Source of the DNA: Rachicladosporium sp. CCFEE 5018
Lineage: Eukaryota > Ascomycota > Dothideomycetes > Cladosporiales > Cladosporiaceae
DNA length: 64,000 nt
Assembly (NCBI GenBank): GCA_002077045.2
Contig: KZ111146.1
Coordinates: 1,144,050-1,208,049, forward strand
Reading direction: 5' to 3'
In this document: positions 28,652-39,684 of the stretch, in pieces
Layout: each line of letters starts with the position of its first letter
How positions within the stretch are numbered: the stretch's first letter is position 1
The notes under the pieces: generated by a model
Seen by the model: the letters and a program-made list of their open reading frames with translations, nothing else
What the model was told of the DNA's origin: nothing
Databases searched by the model: none
Position numbers and translations under genes: made by a program

Positions 28652-30160
28652 TCAGAACTTCTGCCTACCCAATGTCGGCCGCCAGTCGAGCGGATGCGTC
28701 TCCTCAGTCGCATTCTCATCCTGCTTCCACATCTTGATGGTCTTGTCCGCCTCTCCAGTGATCAACCTCAGCCCACTCAAATCAAACATCGAGCTCATGA
28801 TCCCCGCCTCCGCGTCCAGCGATCCAGGCTGCGCGACCGAGTCCTCATATTGGAATCGATGGCCCGTCTTCCAATCCCAGAACGCGACGCTCCCGTTATC
28901 GCCACCAGAGAATAGCACATTGTCGTCGTTGACTGATAGTGAATTGATCACAGAGTTGTGTCCCTCGAAATTCTGCATGAACTCTCCCTTCGGACAGAGC
29001 CACTGCTTGACCTGGCCTGGCGACGCTGATGCGAATGTATACTCCGACGGATGTATCGCAAGATCCCGCACGCCTTTCTTGTGATGCGTGAGCACGCCCA
29101 TAGTCTTGCCAGCAGCCAGATCGTACATCCGCACAGTGCTGTCTAGCGATGAAGAGATGATCTGTGGATCTGTCGCCTGCGTCGACACGTTCGTCACCGT
29201 CCCCTTGTGCCCGCCAAGGACGTGTATGTTGCTCCGTGACCGCATATCCCACACCCTCACCACACCGTCCCGTCCTCCAGTGCACAGCACATCCAGCGTC
29301 GGGTGCAGACTCATCGTATACACTCCCGACAGATGCCCATGATAATGCCGTATCACCTTGTTCGTCTCCAGATCCCAGCACTTCACCATTTTGTCCTCTG
29401 CACAGGAGAAAAGATACGGATGTCTAGGCGACACAGCCAACCCTCGCACAGTACTGATATGTCCAGTGAGCGTGAGCTTCAGCGTGCCGGACCCCAGGTC
29501 CCAGATCTTGATAGTTCGGTCCCCGGCTCCACTAGCGAACCACTGGTTCCCTGGCTCTATGGCGAGTGCTCGCACCCAGCCGAGATGGCCTGAGATGACG
29601 CGGAACAGCTTCCAGGGCGCATGCCAGGTGGGCTTTTGTTGGCGTACTGTGTCTCTTCGCACGAGGCTGTTCCCGGGTAACTCTCGCTGCGGCGTAGGGC
29701 CATTTGCATTTGCCGGCGGCCGCGCAGTACCATTGATCCTCGTCAGTGCTGTCGACGTCGTACCGTTCGCCCTTGACTCCTTCGCCGTAACGTCCTCGAT
29801 CATCTTCGCCATCTGCGGATCCGAAGCCTGCTCCTCAGCCTTCGCCTTTTTCCGTCGCGCCAGTATGCCTGCTTGAGCACTTGCTTGCTTCGCCGCGAGA
29901 GCTGCAGGAAGCTCCCGCACTGTGTCGTATTCATTGCGTATCCGGGCTGATACACTGGCTCGTTGCGCGAGGTCTGCTGGAGAAGTTGTGGGTGATGCTA
30001 TGGAGGGTTGGGGAAAGTTCTGCAGAGCGCTGGATGAGCCATAGTCGGCGGCGAAGACTTCACGGGTACGTTTTGCGGAGCGGCGGACGGTGATGGCGGC
30101 CTGCTGGGCGACGTGTGAGGGTGTCGAGGGATCGCTGATTGGGGTGGTTGTTTCCGCCAT
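28652..30160 (-). CDS. PRP46: Pre-mRNA-splicing factor PRP46 / PLRG1, segment B
   Basis: This is the 502-residue counterpart of the gene at 9-1517, intact. All WD40 repeats are conserved. Differences cluster in the N-terminal 140 residues (for example S/T, Q/D and I/T near residues 5-15) and are rare in the propeller. The ATG at 30160 matches segment A. The frame remains open 47 codons upstream, but that stretch is not conserved in A and is rejected as coding. Confidence 0.94.
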   Translation of the reverse strand: MAETTTPISDPSTPSHVAQQAAITVRRSAKRTREVFAADYGSSSALQNFPQPSIASPTTSPADLAQRASVSARIRNEYDTVRELPAALAAKQASAQAGILARRKKAKAEEQASDPQMAKMIEDVTAKESRANGTTSTALTRINGTARPPANANGPTPQRELPGNSLVRRDTVRQQKPTWHAPWKLFRVISGHLGWVRALAIEPGNQWFASGAGDRTIKIWDLGSGTLKLTLTGHISTVRGLAVSPRHPYLFSCAEDKMVKCWDLETNKVIRHYHGHLSGVYTMSLHPTLDVLCTGGRDGVVRVWDMRSRSNIHVLGGHKGTVTNVSTQATDPQIISSSLDSTVRMYDLAAGKTMGVLTHHKKGVRDLAIHPSEYTFASASPGQVKQWLCPKGEFMQNFEGHNSVINSLSVNDDNVLFSGGDNGSVAFWDWKTGHRFQYEDSVAQPGSLDAEAGIMSSMFDLSGLRLITGEADKTIKMWKQDENATEETHPLDWRPTLGRQKF

Positions 30161-30450
30161 GGTAGTAAGTCCCTCCAAGCCGTGTGTCGATTCCTCGCCC
30201 CTTTTCGCGTGGCGGCGTTCTCGAAATGCGATCCTAACTTCGACTAGTGGTGATTCTAAGCTGGATTGTGAAGTAGATGCAAAGATGCCCATTCGAAGCA
30301 CATGAGTCGCGTATATGCAAGTAATTTACACTTTGCGCTAGAGCTTCTTGCCGCATCGGGCATAGATTCGGAAGTGAATATGGAATATAGATATTAGCGG
30401 CGAAGGAGCCTACCACTAACTGATATCAGACGTATGAACCGCAGACGACG

Positions 30451-30882
30451 ATGCCGCCTATACTACATCCCCGCTCGCGGTCAACAAGTACACTCTTCAC
30501 CACGACACTGGCTGTCTCGTTCCTAGTTGTCGGCATACCCCATCTCCTACCCTGTCCAGTAAACCCTCGACAGTTCGCCGACTCGATTGAGGGCCCAGAC
30601 GGACAGCCTGGCAAGCGAAGAAGACGGAAGAAGAGTGTCGAGGAGAGTGGTGAGCAGTCAGAGGCTACTGAATCGATCGACAAGAGTGGCAAAATGTCAA
30701 GCAGATCAGATCGGGAATGTCCTGTGCCAAAACCGGGTGGACTTATGGGACGCATCATGGGCTTCGCACAGCAGGAGAGGGAGAAGCCCATTGAGGTGGT
30801 AGTCAAGGAGTTGAAGTACGCACGGCATGGTGAGAAGAAGGTGGAGGGTATGGCGTCAGAGCCAAGACAGAGTTCTCCATGA
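30451..30882 (+). CDS. Small single-pass membrane protein, unknown function, segment B
   Basis: This 143-residue counterpart of 1793-2224 has an identical membrane segment (residues ~15-36) and basic run. The C-terminal third carries about ten substitutions relative to A. The upstream sequence is unrelated to A, which fixes the start at this ATG. Confidence 0.7.
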   Translation: MPPILHPRSRSTSTLFTTTLAVSFLVVGIPHLLPCPVNPRQFADSIEGPDGQPGKRRRRKKSVEESGEQSEATESIDKSGKMSSRSDRECPVPKPGGLMGRIMGFAQQEREKPIEVVVKELKYARHGEKKVEGMASEPRQSSP

Positions 30883-31424
30883 GAGGCAATATTTGATCAT
30901 GATGTTCGACGGAGAGATGCTTAGATGCATTGAGAAGAGTTCTCTGCATCGGAGAAAAGATGCCGGCATGTATGCAGAACTTGGTCGAGATGACTCTGCC
31001 AAAAGCCAGTGGCAATGGCTCACGGTTCCGGATCCGGATCGACTCCTGACCATCCATTGAGCAGCACAGAACGACGGTTTCCCTCGGCGTGTGATGGAGA
31101 CGCGTCGGATGAACATCCTATACCGCGTACTCCTGGCCAGCCAGGAGATTGCCGATGAGGCCGATGTGGTGACCGGCCAGCCGAATGTGGCGAAAGTAAT
31201 CAAATGGACGACGATTCGCGTGTCATAGGAGGAGAATGAGAGCACGGCTTTTGCCACGATACGCTTCACTCATGAAGTCGTGAAGTCAAGATACCGTTGC
31301 ACCTTCCGCAACATGTGTCCGCGCACCTTCCTCATCATGCACACCACCTCACTTTCGAAGTCGATGAATCCGCATCCTCAACACCCGATCACGCAACACA
31401 TCGCGTACTCTACACCACATCGAC
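30883..31424. other. Intergenic region, strongly divergent from its segment A counterpart
   Basis: No gene was recognised in these 542 bases. Only short blocks align to 2225-2778. Identity recovers near the start codon of the next gene. Confidence 0.55.
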
Positions 31425-32447
31425 ATGGGCCGATTTGCGACTGCTGTCGCCGCAGCGGGCGCAGACGCTATCAATATGCCTCCTCTGGTCGAGCTGCCGA
31501 GAATCTCACTATTGGACGCACTCATGCCGAAGTCGCTGAGCGATCTTGGAAAAGCTGTCAAGGCCGCCAAGGTGAGTGACCATGTTTTGATTTCATTATG
31601 AACGCGTAAGATGATCAAGGCTGACCCATAAAAGCCACCTGCGAAAGAAGAGGTTCCGCCGAGAGCTCCTGTCATCTACTATGAAGTCAAGAAGAACCGC
31701 AACGGCTCACGCTCTCTCATTGCCCATCGTGGCGCCATCGGTGACAACAAAGCTGATAACAAGGCGTCCAACGAGACCAGCAGAAAGGAGAAATCCAAGA
31801 CCCAGAAAGGGGGAGATGAAGGCAAGGTTGATGCTCAGATCAAGGGGGACGCGAAGACCGAGATCAAAGGCGCCGATATCGCGTGGACAGCCGACGAAGA
31901 CGCCAAGATCAAGGCAATGAAGGCAGACAAGAAGTCATGGAATGAGATCGCTATCGAGATCAGTAGGGCAAAGTGGCAGGTCCAAGCTCGCTTCAAGGAA
32001 ATAAATGTTGATGGTGCTGCTGGAGACGATAAGGGCAATGCTAACGGGAATGAAGAGAAGAAAAGCAAGGGTGGGCACCAGGCTGATGGCAACAAGAAAG
32101 GCAACAATAATGCCAACGATGGCGGAGGCGAAAAGGGAAAGAAAGATAAAGCTGACAACGACAACGCCACCAAGCAAGATAAGAAGCCCAACAATCAGAA
32201 GTCGCAGCCCTCAAAGTTGGCTACTGAAGACGCCCGCTTCACTATGGCCGACTGGCAGACCCTTCAGGAAGACGATCTTTTCAGCTTCAGCGAGCTGCAG
32301 TGTCTCAGCGAGATCATCGCCAAGGACCCTGAGATGAGCTGGCCACGTATCGCGGCGCGCTTCTTTGACATCACTGGGAGACGAGTGCACGCTGACGATG
32401 TGAGGGAGAAGTTTGAGGGACTGGCAGAGAAAGCGTATGGAGGTTAA
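31425..32447 (+). CDS. Myb/SANT-like nuclear protein, segment B (one intron)
   Basis: Exons 31425-31571 and 31635-32447 (63 bp intron) encode 319 residues. The Trp spacing of the SANT-like unit is kept (AWTADEDAKI, KSWNEIAIEI), but the surrounding 150 residues differ extensively from segment A, with an unrelated Lys/Asp/Asn-rich insert before the domain. From the GKKDKA motif onward, residues are almost identical to A. Both versions are open and correctly spliced, so both could be functional. Confidence 0.8.
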
Positions 32448-33208
32448 GTATCGACGACTGTTGCCCCGAGGAGCGCGTGAGGGCCTGGTGGGCTCCCTGA
32501 GAAGGATTCCTGACTCTGACTTCGAGCTATTACCATGCTGTGCTATTGATAGTCCGCAGCCCAACTGGACCTCCAGGACAAGACAATGGGTTAGTGGAAG
32601 TGTTACGAGACCCTCGTTGGCTTCTTTCGGTCCACTCCGGCTACCAGACTTAGACCCTCCAGGCGGCGTGGAGCGTGCTGCTCTGTGGCATGAAGGATCC
32701 CACTAGGACATATGATGAGATGAGTCGTGTGTTCAGTCGATGGCGCGATGAGGCTATAGATAGTATTCGGAAGTAGCACTGTGAAACTCATTGACCAGAC
32801 TATTCTCATCCCATGCTCTAATATCTCTACCTCGGGTTTATTGAGTCGTAATCAACGCTCTTGCATCATCACATTCGCATTGGTTCATAGCACTGTGCTA
32901 TTCATGTAGGTGGTGAGCCAGATGAGGTCCACATAGCCTTCGTACTGCTGCCTCTGAACAGCATTCGTGCATTTAGCTACCCAAGTGTCCACATGGGACC
33001 TAGTCACACGCATTGTAATCACTTAGCGGCCATGGAAATGTGGGGTTTCAAGAGGTGAAGTCGAAGAAAGAAGCTAAATTAGGTCTGCAAAGATCTGCAC
33101 TGCCACAGCACGAACTGCCCGATCGGGGTATCTCGCATGAAATGTCTCATCTAGCACCAAATTTGCGCCAATCACAGAGTTCTCTGAAGAGTTAAACAGA
33201 CGAAATGC
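32448..33208. other. Convergent intergenic region, segment B
   Basis: This is the counterpart of 3811-4572 at about 97% identity. Nothing was recognised in it. Confidence 0.45.
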
Positions 33209-34483
33209 TCAATCCGCTTGCTGGGTCTTAGTTCGGCCACTCCGCCGCTTCACAAGTGATCTCGCACTTGTTCCGGAGGTTCGGTAACCACGTGTCTCTG
33301 ATGCGTCTGCCGGTAGATATTCTTGGTCTTCGGGATCCTCGCCGTCCGCGTCTGCAGAGGCAGTCTGGCGGGAGCTCGTGCTCTCCTCTCGACCCTTGAT
33401 GCCGCGGATGGCGCCTCGGGCTCCCTTTCGGGCACGCTCGCCCAGGTGGTGGACTTCGTTCTCCTCTTCAAGATCTCCGGCAAGTGTCGTGGTATCCTTA
33501 CAAGTCGAACCAAAGATCAGGTCTAGTAGTCCAGTGTGGCCGAAGTTGCACACGTCTCCTCGTTTTGCGGTGACGAAGTGTGCATCTGTACGCCTCGCCA
33601 TACCAGCTAGTATGATGCTTGATGGCAGAACAGCGTAGCCAGAGTTGATGAAGAGATCCTCGAGACTGATCAGTACGACGAAGATGTGCCATGTGAGGAC
33701 ATGGAAGCGGAAGAGGTATGCAGGCAGAAATGCTGGAAACCAGACAGCTAACAGGTAGCAGACTGGGTGATCGTATGCGGCAAGTAGGCTGAACGGTAGT
33801 CGCACACTATGCTGCCACTGCAGATGCCATGTTTTGAGTGGCGAGTCGTAACTGTGCAACAGGTAGCGATGCACTAAGTAGTGCAGCACACCCCTTACAG
33901 CTAACGCCTTAAGCAAATCTTTGGCAATGTTCCATGGTAGGGGCACCATCGATGTCACCTTCAAAATGCTACGAGCATGCAGGAAGTCTGTGGTGAGGAC
34001 CTCGAGAGCGGCTTGCAATGCGATGGCAAGTAGCACATTGAATGTGGCAATACCGGCAATCTTCAGCAGGCGCGCGCGGCCGAGCGAAGAAGGCAGGTGC
34101 TTATCGCCGTAGGCTTTGATGCCCTTGCTGGCCGTTGGCACGGCCGCATCGAAGGCGAGGGAAGCTAGAGCAGGCAGCAAGAAGAACAGTAGACGGGCAG
34201 CAAGTGTGCCGTACGCTTCCACGTTCAGCGGATCATGCGTCAAGATCAATGAGCTCCAGGTCATCCAGAAGAGTAATAGATTGACTGACGTGCTGGTTCC
34301 CCCAAAGACAGGTAGAGCCAGAAAGGACAGTAGAGGTAACGGTAGTGATATGAAGCTTGTGACCTTCGACATAAGACTGCCGTATATCTGGGGAAGACTT
34401 GTTGGGAAGCCATGTGATCGACCTTGCATGTAGCCATTGAAGTACAGCGCGTTGTCGCGTAAGCTCTGCACAATGGCAGCCAT
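33209..34483 (-). CDS. Fatty-acid-hydroxylase / sterol-desaturase superfamily membrane protein, segment B
   Basis: This 424-residue counterpart of 4573-5847 conserves the His clusters HYLVHRYLLH and WHLQWQHS and the C-terminal HFVTAK...NFGH. Substitutions are mostly conservative in the membrane segments and more frequent in the charged tail. The frame is open 18 codons upstream of the ATG at 34483; segment A does not share this extension, so it is not used. Confidence 0.74.
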   Translation of the reverse strand: MAAIVQSLRDNALYFNGYMQGRSHGFPTSLPQIYGSLMSKVTSFISLPLPLLSFLALPVFGGTSTSVNLLLFWMTWSSLILTHDPLNVEAYGTLAARLLFFLLPALASLAFDAAVPTASKGIKAYGDKHLPSSLGRARLLKIAGIATFNVLLAIALQAALEVLTTDFLHARSILKVTSMVPLPWNIAKDLLKALAVRGVLHYLVHRYLLHSYDSPLKTWHLQWQHSVRLPFSLLAAYDHPVCYLLAVWFPAFLPAYLFRFHVLTWHIFVVLISLEDLFINSGYAVLPSSIILAGMARRTDAHFVTAKRGDVCNFGHTGLLDLIFGSTCKDTTTLAGDLEEENEVHHLGERARKGARGAIRGIKGREESTSSRQTASADADGEDPEDQEYLPADASETRGYRTSGTSARSLVKRRSGRTKTQQAD

Positions 34484-35855
34484 CCTTTCCGATGCTGGAT
34501 TACTGAACGGTACTCCAGATATCAGTCGCGTTCGCAAGCATCTCTGGATCGACGCGGATTGGCCGAAGCAGATTAGTCAACACACAACAATGGCTCCATA
34601 CATAGGGCTGTCGCGTATAGATCCCGATAATATTGCCGCTATCAGAGTGTTGCGGGCGGGTCGAGCTCGGCGCCAATCGGTGCGGGCGCAATGTTACAGT
34701 TGTTGTGATGAGTAAACTAAGGTGGTGAGAGTGTGACGCCATCTTGGCCATGTGGCTTGCTATTTAGCGAGATCCGAATTGTCATCCGAACTTGACGCTC
34801 CACGATCTCCTCCAGACTATCGGTCTCTATTCTTACGACCACGACTCGATCGTCCGTTCGGATGGCAATCCGCGGTAGACCTGCGTCTGCTAGGTGATCA
34901 ATGATACGATTACGTCGTATCACAATTGCCATACTGAGGGCGGCTCATCAGTGCAAGCAAGCCACCAACAGCTTTGCTGCCCATTGAAGTCGAACTCAGC
35001 CCCATTATTCAATACCGCACCTCTAACGTTCACGCCATGCGCCGATGAGAGCGTCGTCTGGCTGCCGAATCTAGCTCCAATGTGGTAACGACCCGGGGTC
35101 GCCTGTCGAGCAAGGCCGGCGCTATGTTGGAAGGTAGAACATCATCTTCGCACCACCATGGCGAGGTGACATCAAACAGAGCGGCTTCAATGCATCCGAC
35201 AGGGCTGAAGGAGCTGTGTGTATCAACGACGATCCGCTCTGCAACCGGACTTGCATACGCCAAGAACTACGAAGCTGTTGGTTATCTCAGCAATTGCGTA
35301 GAATGCACTTCTGCTTACCCACCCGCGCAAGCGGGCCGAGCTGCATTACATGCTCCCCCGACCTTCTTTGCTTTAGCTAAGATCCGCAATATCCTGACGA
35401 GGTCGCCTGCAGGTCGATTTCCAAATAGCAGCCTTATGCTAGCTAATCACCATGCACCTTACTCGTAAATCGATTAACTGTCCACCAATAAGATCGAGCG
35501 TCATATGCTCGGATTTAGGCAGGTATGGCCTACTTCTACCGTAGCCATGGTGGCAGCATCGAGACACTACTAGATCGATCTGTGAGTGATGACATGAGGG
35601 AGATGTAATCACAGACCGACTCCTAGATGTAAGTGGCAGTATTTCGTATGCCATCTCCTTACGATGCATACCAGCTCAAGGCAGCTTCTTACTACAGCTC
35701 TGCAACTCTCTCATTGGCATCCACATATATCCTGTGGGTATATATCCTTTAGCTTCGTGGCGTTTGATTGCCACCTCATTATATCCGACAAAGACTCCCC
35801 GGTCGGCCATTAGCACGATCGATCGTACTTTCGCCACAGACTATTACAAACCTAG
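34484..35855. other. Long divergent intergenic region, segment B
   Basis: This is the counterpart of 5848-7213 and keeps the CCCGC-GCAA-GCGGG hairpin. Open frames at 34717-34932 and 35030-35263 (minus) are the shifted or shortened equivalents of those in A, with mostly amino-acid-changing differences, arguing against coding. Confidence 0.45.
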
Positions 35856-36821
35856 ATGGGAAACCCACAGTACGGATACAACATGCCTCCACCTGCTCAA
35901 CGTAGGGACAATCCGTCACGTTCACCGCCAATCTCCTCGATCGAAGCGTTCAGGATCACTACCACCAACGAGAATTGGCGAGGCAAGAACGATCCGGCCG
36001 AACGCCGACGTATTCAGAACCGCATCAACCAACGCGCATTCCGCGAACGACAGCGTGCAGGCGAGTCGTCGAAGTCATATCAACCTCGGAGCAACTCTGC
36101 GGCGACTTCTCGCTCTCCTGGGACGCCACTGGCGCTGAGCGAGAACGAAGGCTCTGATCGAGGTACTGACGACGAGAGTGACAAGGATGAGAGTGGCAGC
36201 GACGACGGAGATCAAGATGATGACGACGCTAAAGAACACGGCTCAGACGACAGCAGCGGGCGTACCGGTAGGCAACCATCCACGGCTACGCTTCAACTTC
36301 GGGCCCAGGCTACCGCGCAAGGCAGAGACGAACTCGCTCAACTCATCAACCGCAACTTCATGCAAGCCGTCGTGGCCAACGCACGACATCTGGATCTCAA
36401 CCCAGTGGCCCTTCGCGCCGGCACTGCGACGCTCACCCCTCGACCACGCAACCCTGCAACATGCCCTGCAACCCTCAAACCGATCGAGCTGCAGTATCAG
36501 CACCCTCACGACCCCATGATCGACACAATCCCACACCCCCGTCTCCGCTTCAACATCCTCCGTGCGGTCGCGACACGTCGGCTCGATCCCTCATGCTTCA
36601 GCTCATGCATGCGCCTCTCAGGGACCATGCACAACCTGAACGGCGAGCCAAAACGCGGTGGCCTGATCGTCTGGACGCAAACACCTGATGTTCTGGCCAG
36701 CTGGGAGCTGAGCGAAGGTTTCATGGGGATCTGGGGGTATCTGCTTGAAGGGTGTGACGACTTCATTAGAGCGAGCAATGTCTGGCGCGGTAGGAGAGGG
36801 GAAGCGTTGTTCCCTGTCTGA
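35856..36821 (+). CDS. bZIP transcription factor with DUF3425-type domain, segment B
   Basis: This 321-residue counterpart of 7214-8179 has an identical basic region and an almost unchanged C-terminal domain. Differences fall in the N-terminal 25 residues, the acidic linker and the 200-230 region. The open frame begins at this ATG, which supports the start used in A. Confidence 0.88.
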   Translation: MGNPQYGYNMPPPAQRRDNPSRSPPISSIEAFRITTTNENWRGKNDPAERRRIQNRINQRAFRERQRAGESSKSYQPRSNSAATSRSPGTPLALSENEGSDRGTDDESDKDESGSDDGDQDDDDAKEHGSDDSSGRTGRQPSTATLQLRAQATAQGRDELAQLINRNFMQAVVANARHLDLNPVALRAGTATLTPRPRNPATCPATLKPIELQYQHPHDPMIDTIPHPRLRFNILRAVATRRLDPSCFSSCMRLSGTMHNLNGEPKRGGLIVWTQTPDVLASWELSEGFMGIWGYLLEGCDDFIRASNVWRGRRGEALFPV

Positions 36822-37663
36822 AGTGGACTGATTGTGGTGCAATGGGCGGCGTCGGTCGAAAAGTGGGCCTCGGCTGGAGAGGGCGGGATTTTGATGTTAG
36901 CGACGGCGCTGGGGAGCATCTGGTGATTTGTGAAGTATGACGGATTACCTGAAGGCAGACACATTCGCTTTCCGGGATGGGGTAGAAGGCGTACTGGTGA
37001 CAATTCATTGCTTTGGGAGACGATTTGGAATGCATGAACGGCACTTTGCACGGATGTCTTCAGAGACGAAGTCGCGCACATTGGCTGTATATACACACTC
37101 GCTCGGAGAACTTCAATCAGGTCGGCGTTTGATATTACGGCAGATGTTACACCATACAATTGAGGGCCTCACGGGTCAGTAGTCAAGTCAATACGTGTGT
37201 CTCATTTCCTCTCTACTCAAAGAGCACGCCCTTGGCGCAAGTCCGCACATTACATCACTTCTCCATCTCGCAGCAAGGCAACGCAAACGCCATCCTCAAC
37301 GTCAATCTTGGGGTATCTCCGAAGCAAGCTCATCCTGCACCCGAATGTAAAGAGCCAACAATCCCATCGCTATGCAAGAAGCCCAAAATCCAAGACGCGG
37401 AAGAGTAAGATTGGTACTGCACGACACAAAAGATAGATTGTAAGGACGCTACTAGGAAATCCGTGCTGATATGCGTGTATCAAAAAGGTCCAGAAAGCAT
37501 GAGCAGAGAAGGGGTATAGTTCTGTCCATGCGAATACATCCGAAGTGTTCCATAAGCCAACGCCAGTTGAAGTTGCGTATCCTGGGGTTAGATGTGATCG
37601 GTGGGAGCTCGATTGCGAGCCCGAAGGGTGGTATCATGCAGTGGGCACAGTCGGCTAGTAAAT
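36822..37663. other. Convergent intergenic region, segment B
   Basis: This is the counterpart of 8180-9021, with scattered single-base differences from A and no gene recognised. Confidence 0.45.
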
Positions 37664-39684
37664 TTACTGGAAGCCCTGTCCATACTGTTGCATATTGCCC
37701 GGGGTGGTCCAGCCCTGCATGCCGGATTGCGGCGCGCCACTGCTTTGCATGTTGTATTGCTGCGGTGATGGACTAGGTTGGTACATGTTGCGGTTCATTT
37801 GATTGTAAGCAGAATTCTGCATGCCGCCGATCTGGCCGTAAGCCATGGCGTTCTGGCCGGGCAGCTGTGGAGGCGGCATCTGCCCAGGCTGCTGATGTTG
37901 TTGATATTGTGGTAGACTATGCGCCTGCGAAAGTGGTGAAGGCTGAGCTTGTGGCCACATCTGTCCCTGCGGGTAGCCGCCATATGAGGGTGTCTGTCGA
38001 TGCTGTTGACCAGGATTCATGCTCATCGATGGAGACCCTTGATGCAGCTGAGAAGGAGGTCGCATGGTTTGCACAGGTGACATCGAGCTTGCTGAGCCAG
38101 GATAGGCATTATAAGTCTGCGGCATCATCTGGGGATTCGCCTGCGGAGTTGGATCTTGCGAATATCGAGCTTGACCACTACCTGCGACTGCTTGTGGCGA
38201 TTGTAAGTGCTGGGGTGCAACGGTACCGGGATCTGCCTCCACTTGCGTACTTTGCGTCACGGGCTGCTCATGTGGTCGTTTCCAGTAGTTGTCCAGGTAT
38301 TGCTCCCTGTGGTGGCGTTGTGCACCGAGCTGCTTGTTATACTCGGCAGCCTGAGTGACCTGCATCTTCATCTCCGCCGCACTACTCGCTTGAGTGCGGT
38401 CTTGGTATGGAGGGCCAGTGATCTCCTGCCTTGGCCGTATGATACCGTAGGTGCTGGATCTCAGCTCATCGCCGGGTATGTGTATCATTGGCAAAGGAGC
38501 CAGCGAGGAAGCCTGTAGCCCAGGTGGCGGGATGTCGAGACCGTTGGTGTTGTAGATGATCTCACTCTGCCCAAGCTGCGCGTATGCATTATTGTTAGCC
38601 TCACGAGCAGCCTGCTGCTCTCGGGCTTTTGCAGCGCCTGGTCGCTTCTCGCCCGCTGCGTCTTCCTCTGTGAAGCCTTGCTTACGAGCTTTGGCTTCCC
38701 AGTAATCATCGCGCACCTTGCGGCCATTCTCGATGAGCCTGGCGCCGAATTGGCGGAACATGGACCGCGCGGTGACGATGGCAATCTGCCGAGATCGATA
38801 TGAGTATGGTAGGATCTCTTGCTGTATCAGATTGTCCTTCTCGGTTTGATTTGCAATAATCTTGTACAGCGATCGGTTCTTGTTGAAGAGAAGGTACGAG
38901 TCCCGATAGCCCAAGATACGAGCACACTCTGTAGCCAGCATGAATAGCTTCTCTCCTCGATTAGGTACTTGAAAGGTTCGACATCTGTACTTTCGATTGT
39001 CGAGTGGGTAGCCGTGTGCTGATACTTTAGCCTCGCCGTCAGGATCAATCTCACGTGGTATGTATTCGTCGCCTTCTGGGCCAAGTTGATCTGTGGTATG
39101 GTCCCGCACCGTTGGCAGGGCTTTCACCATGGTCGGTTTTGTAGCCGATCCTGGCGTCACTTGTTTGGGTGACGTGAGACTAGATCCTTGGTGCGGAAGT
39201 GTATCAGCTCGCGCTCGGGGCGTCTGCACTGATGGTGACTGCGCAGCGAGTGACATGGTCCCAGTTCTTGATGGTGATTGAGGAATCAGATTCATCGACT
39301 TCGTGCGTTTGACGGACTTGCCGTCATCTACGCATAGTATGTCAGCACGTCGAGTGTAGACACAATGCTGATGGTAATCTACGCACTTGCAGCTTGCCCG
39401 CCTGTATTCCCTCCAAGATCTTCAGGTGATCGGTTGCGCTTTGTGCCTCGCGGACTGGGCTGCGATAGTAAGTCTGGGGAGATGGTCGAAGCTGGTGATG
39501 AGATCAGCACTGTATGATTTCTGGTCAGACGACGGCGGCCTGTCAAGATCATGAAATGCTTGTAGTCGCATCGCGCCTGACCGATCTGATGGGAGAGCCT
39601 ACCTGGAGCATTGTTCAGAGCCGCCGGGTTGATCGTGCCCGAGTCCATTGCATATGTATGTTGGGCAGACAGCGCTGCCAGCAT
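37664..39684 (-). CDS. RSC7/SWP82-family chromatin-remodelling subunit, segment B (three exons; 5' end uncertain)
   Basis: This is the counterpart of 9022-11042, with exons 39684-39603, 39509-39387 and 39327-37664. It is identical to A except for scattered differences near the 3' end, the last at 37829, which changes a Met to Ile in the Gln/Pro-rich tail. The upstream in-frame TAG is present at 39712-39714. Confidence 0.84.

Noticed and set aside
28459..28915. Open frames running through the N gaps (also around 57100-57450)
   Set aside because: They are artefacts of translating ambiguous bases and join unrelated flanks.
30161..30301. N-terminal extension of PRP46 by 47 codons in segment B
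   Set aside because: The extension is not conserved in segment A, and the shared ATG at 30160 gives the normal family length.
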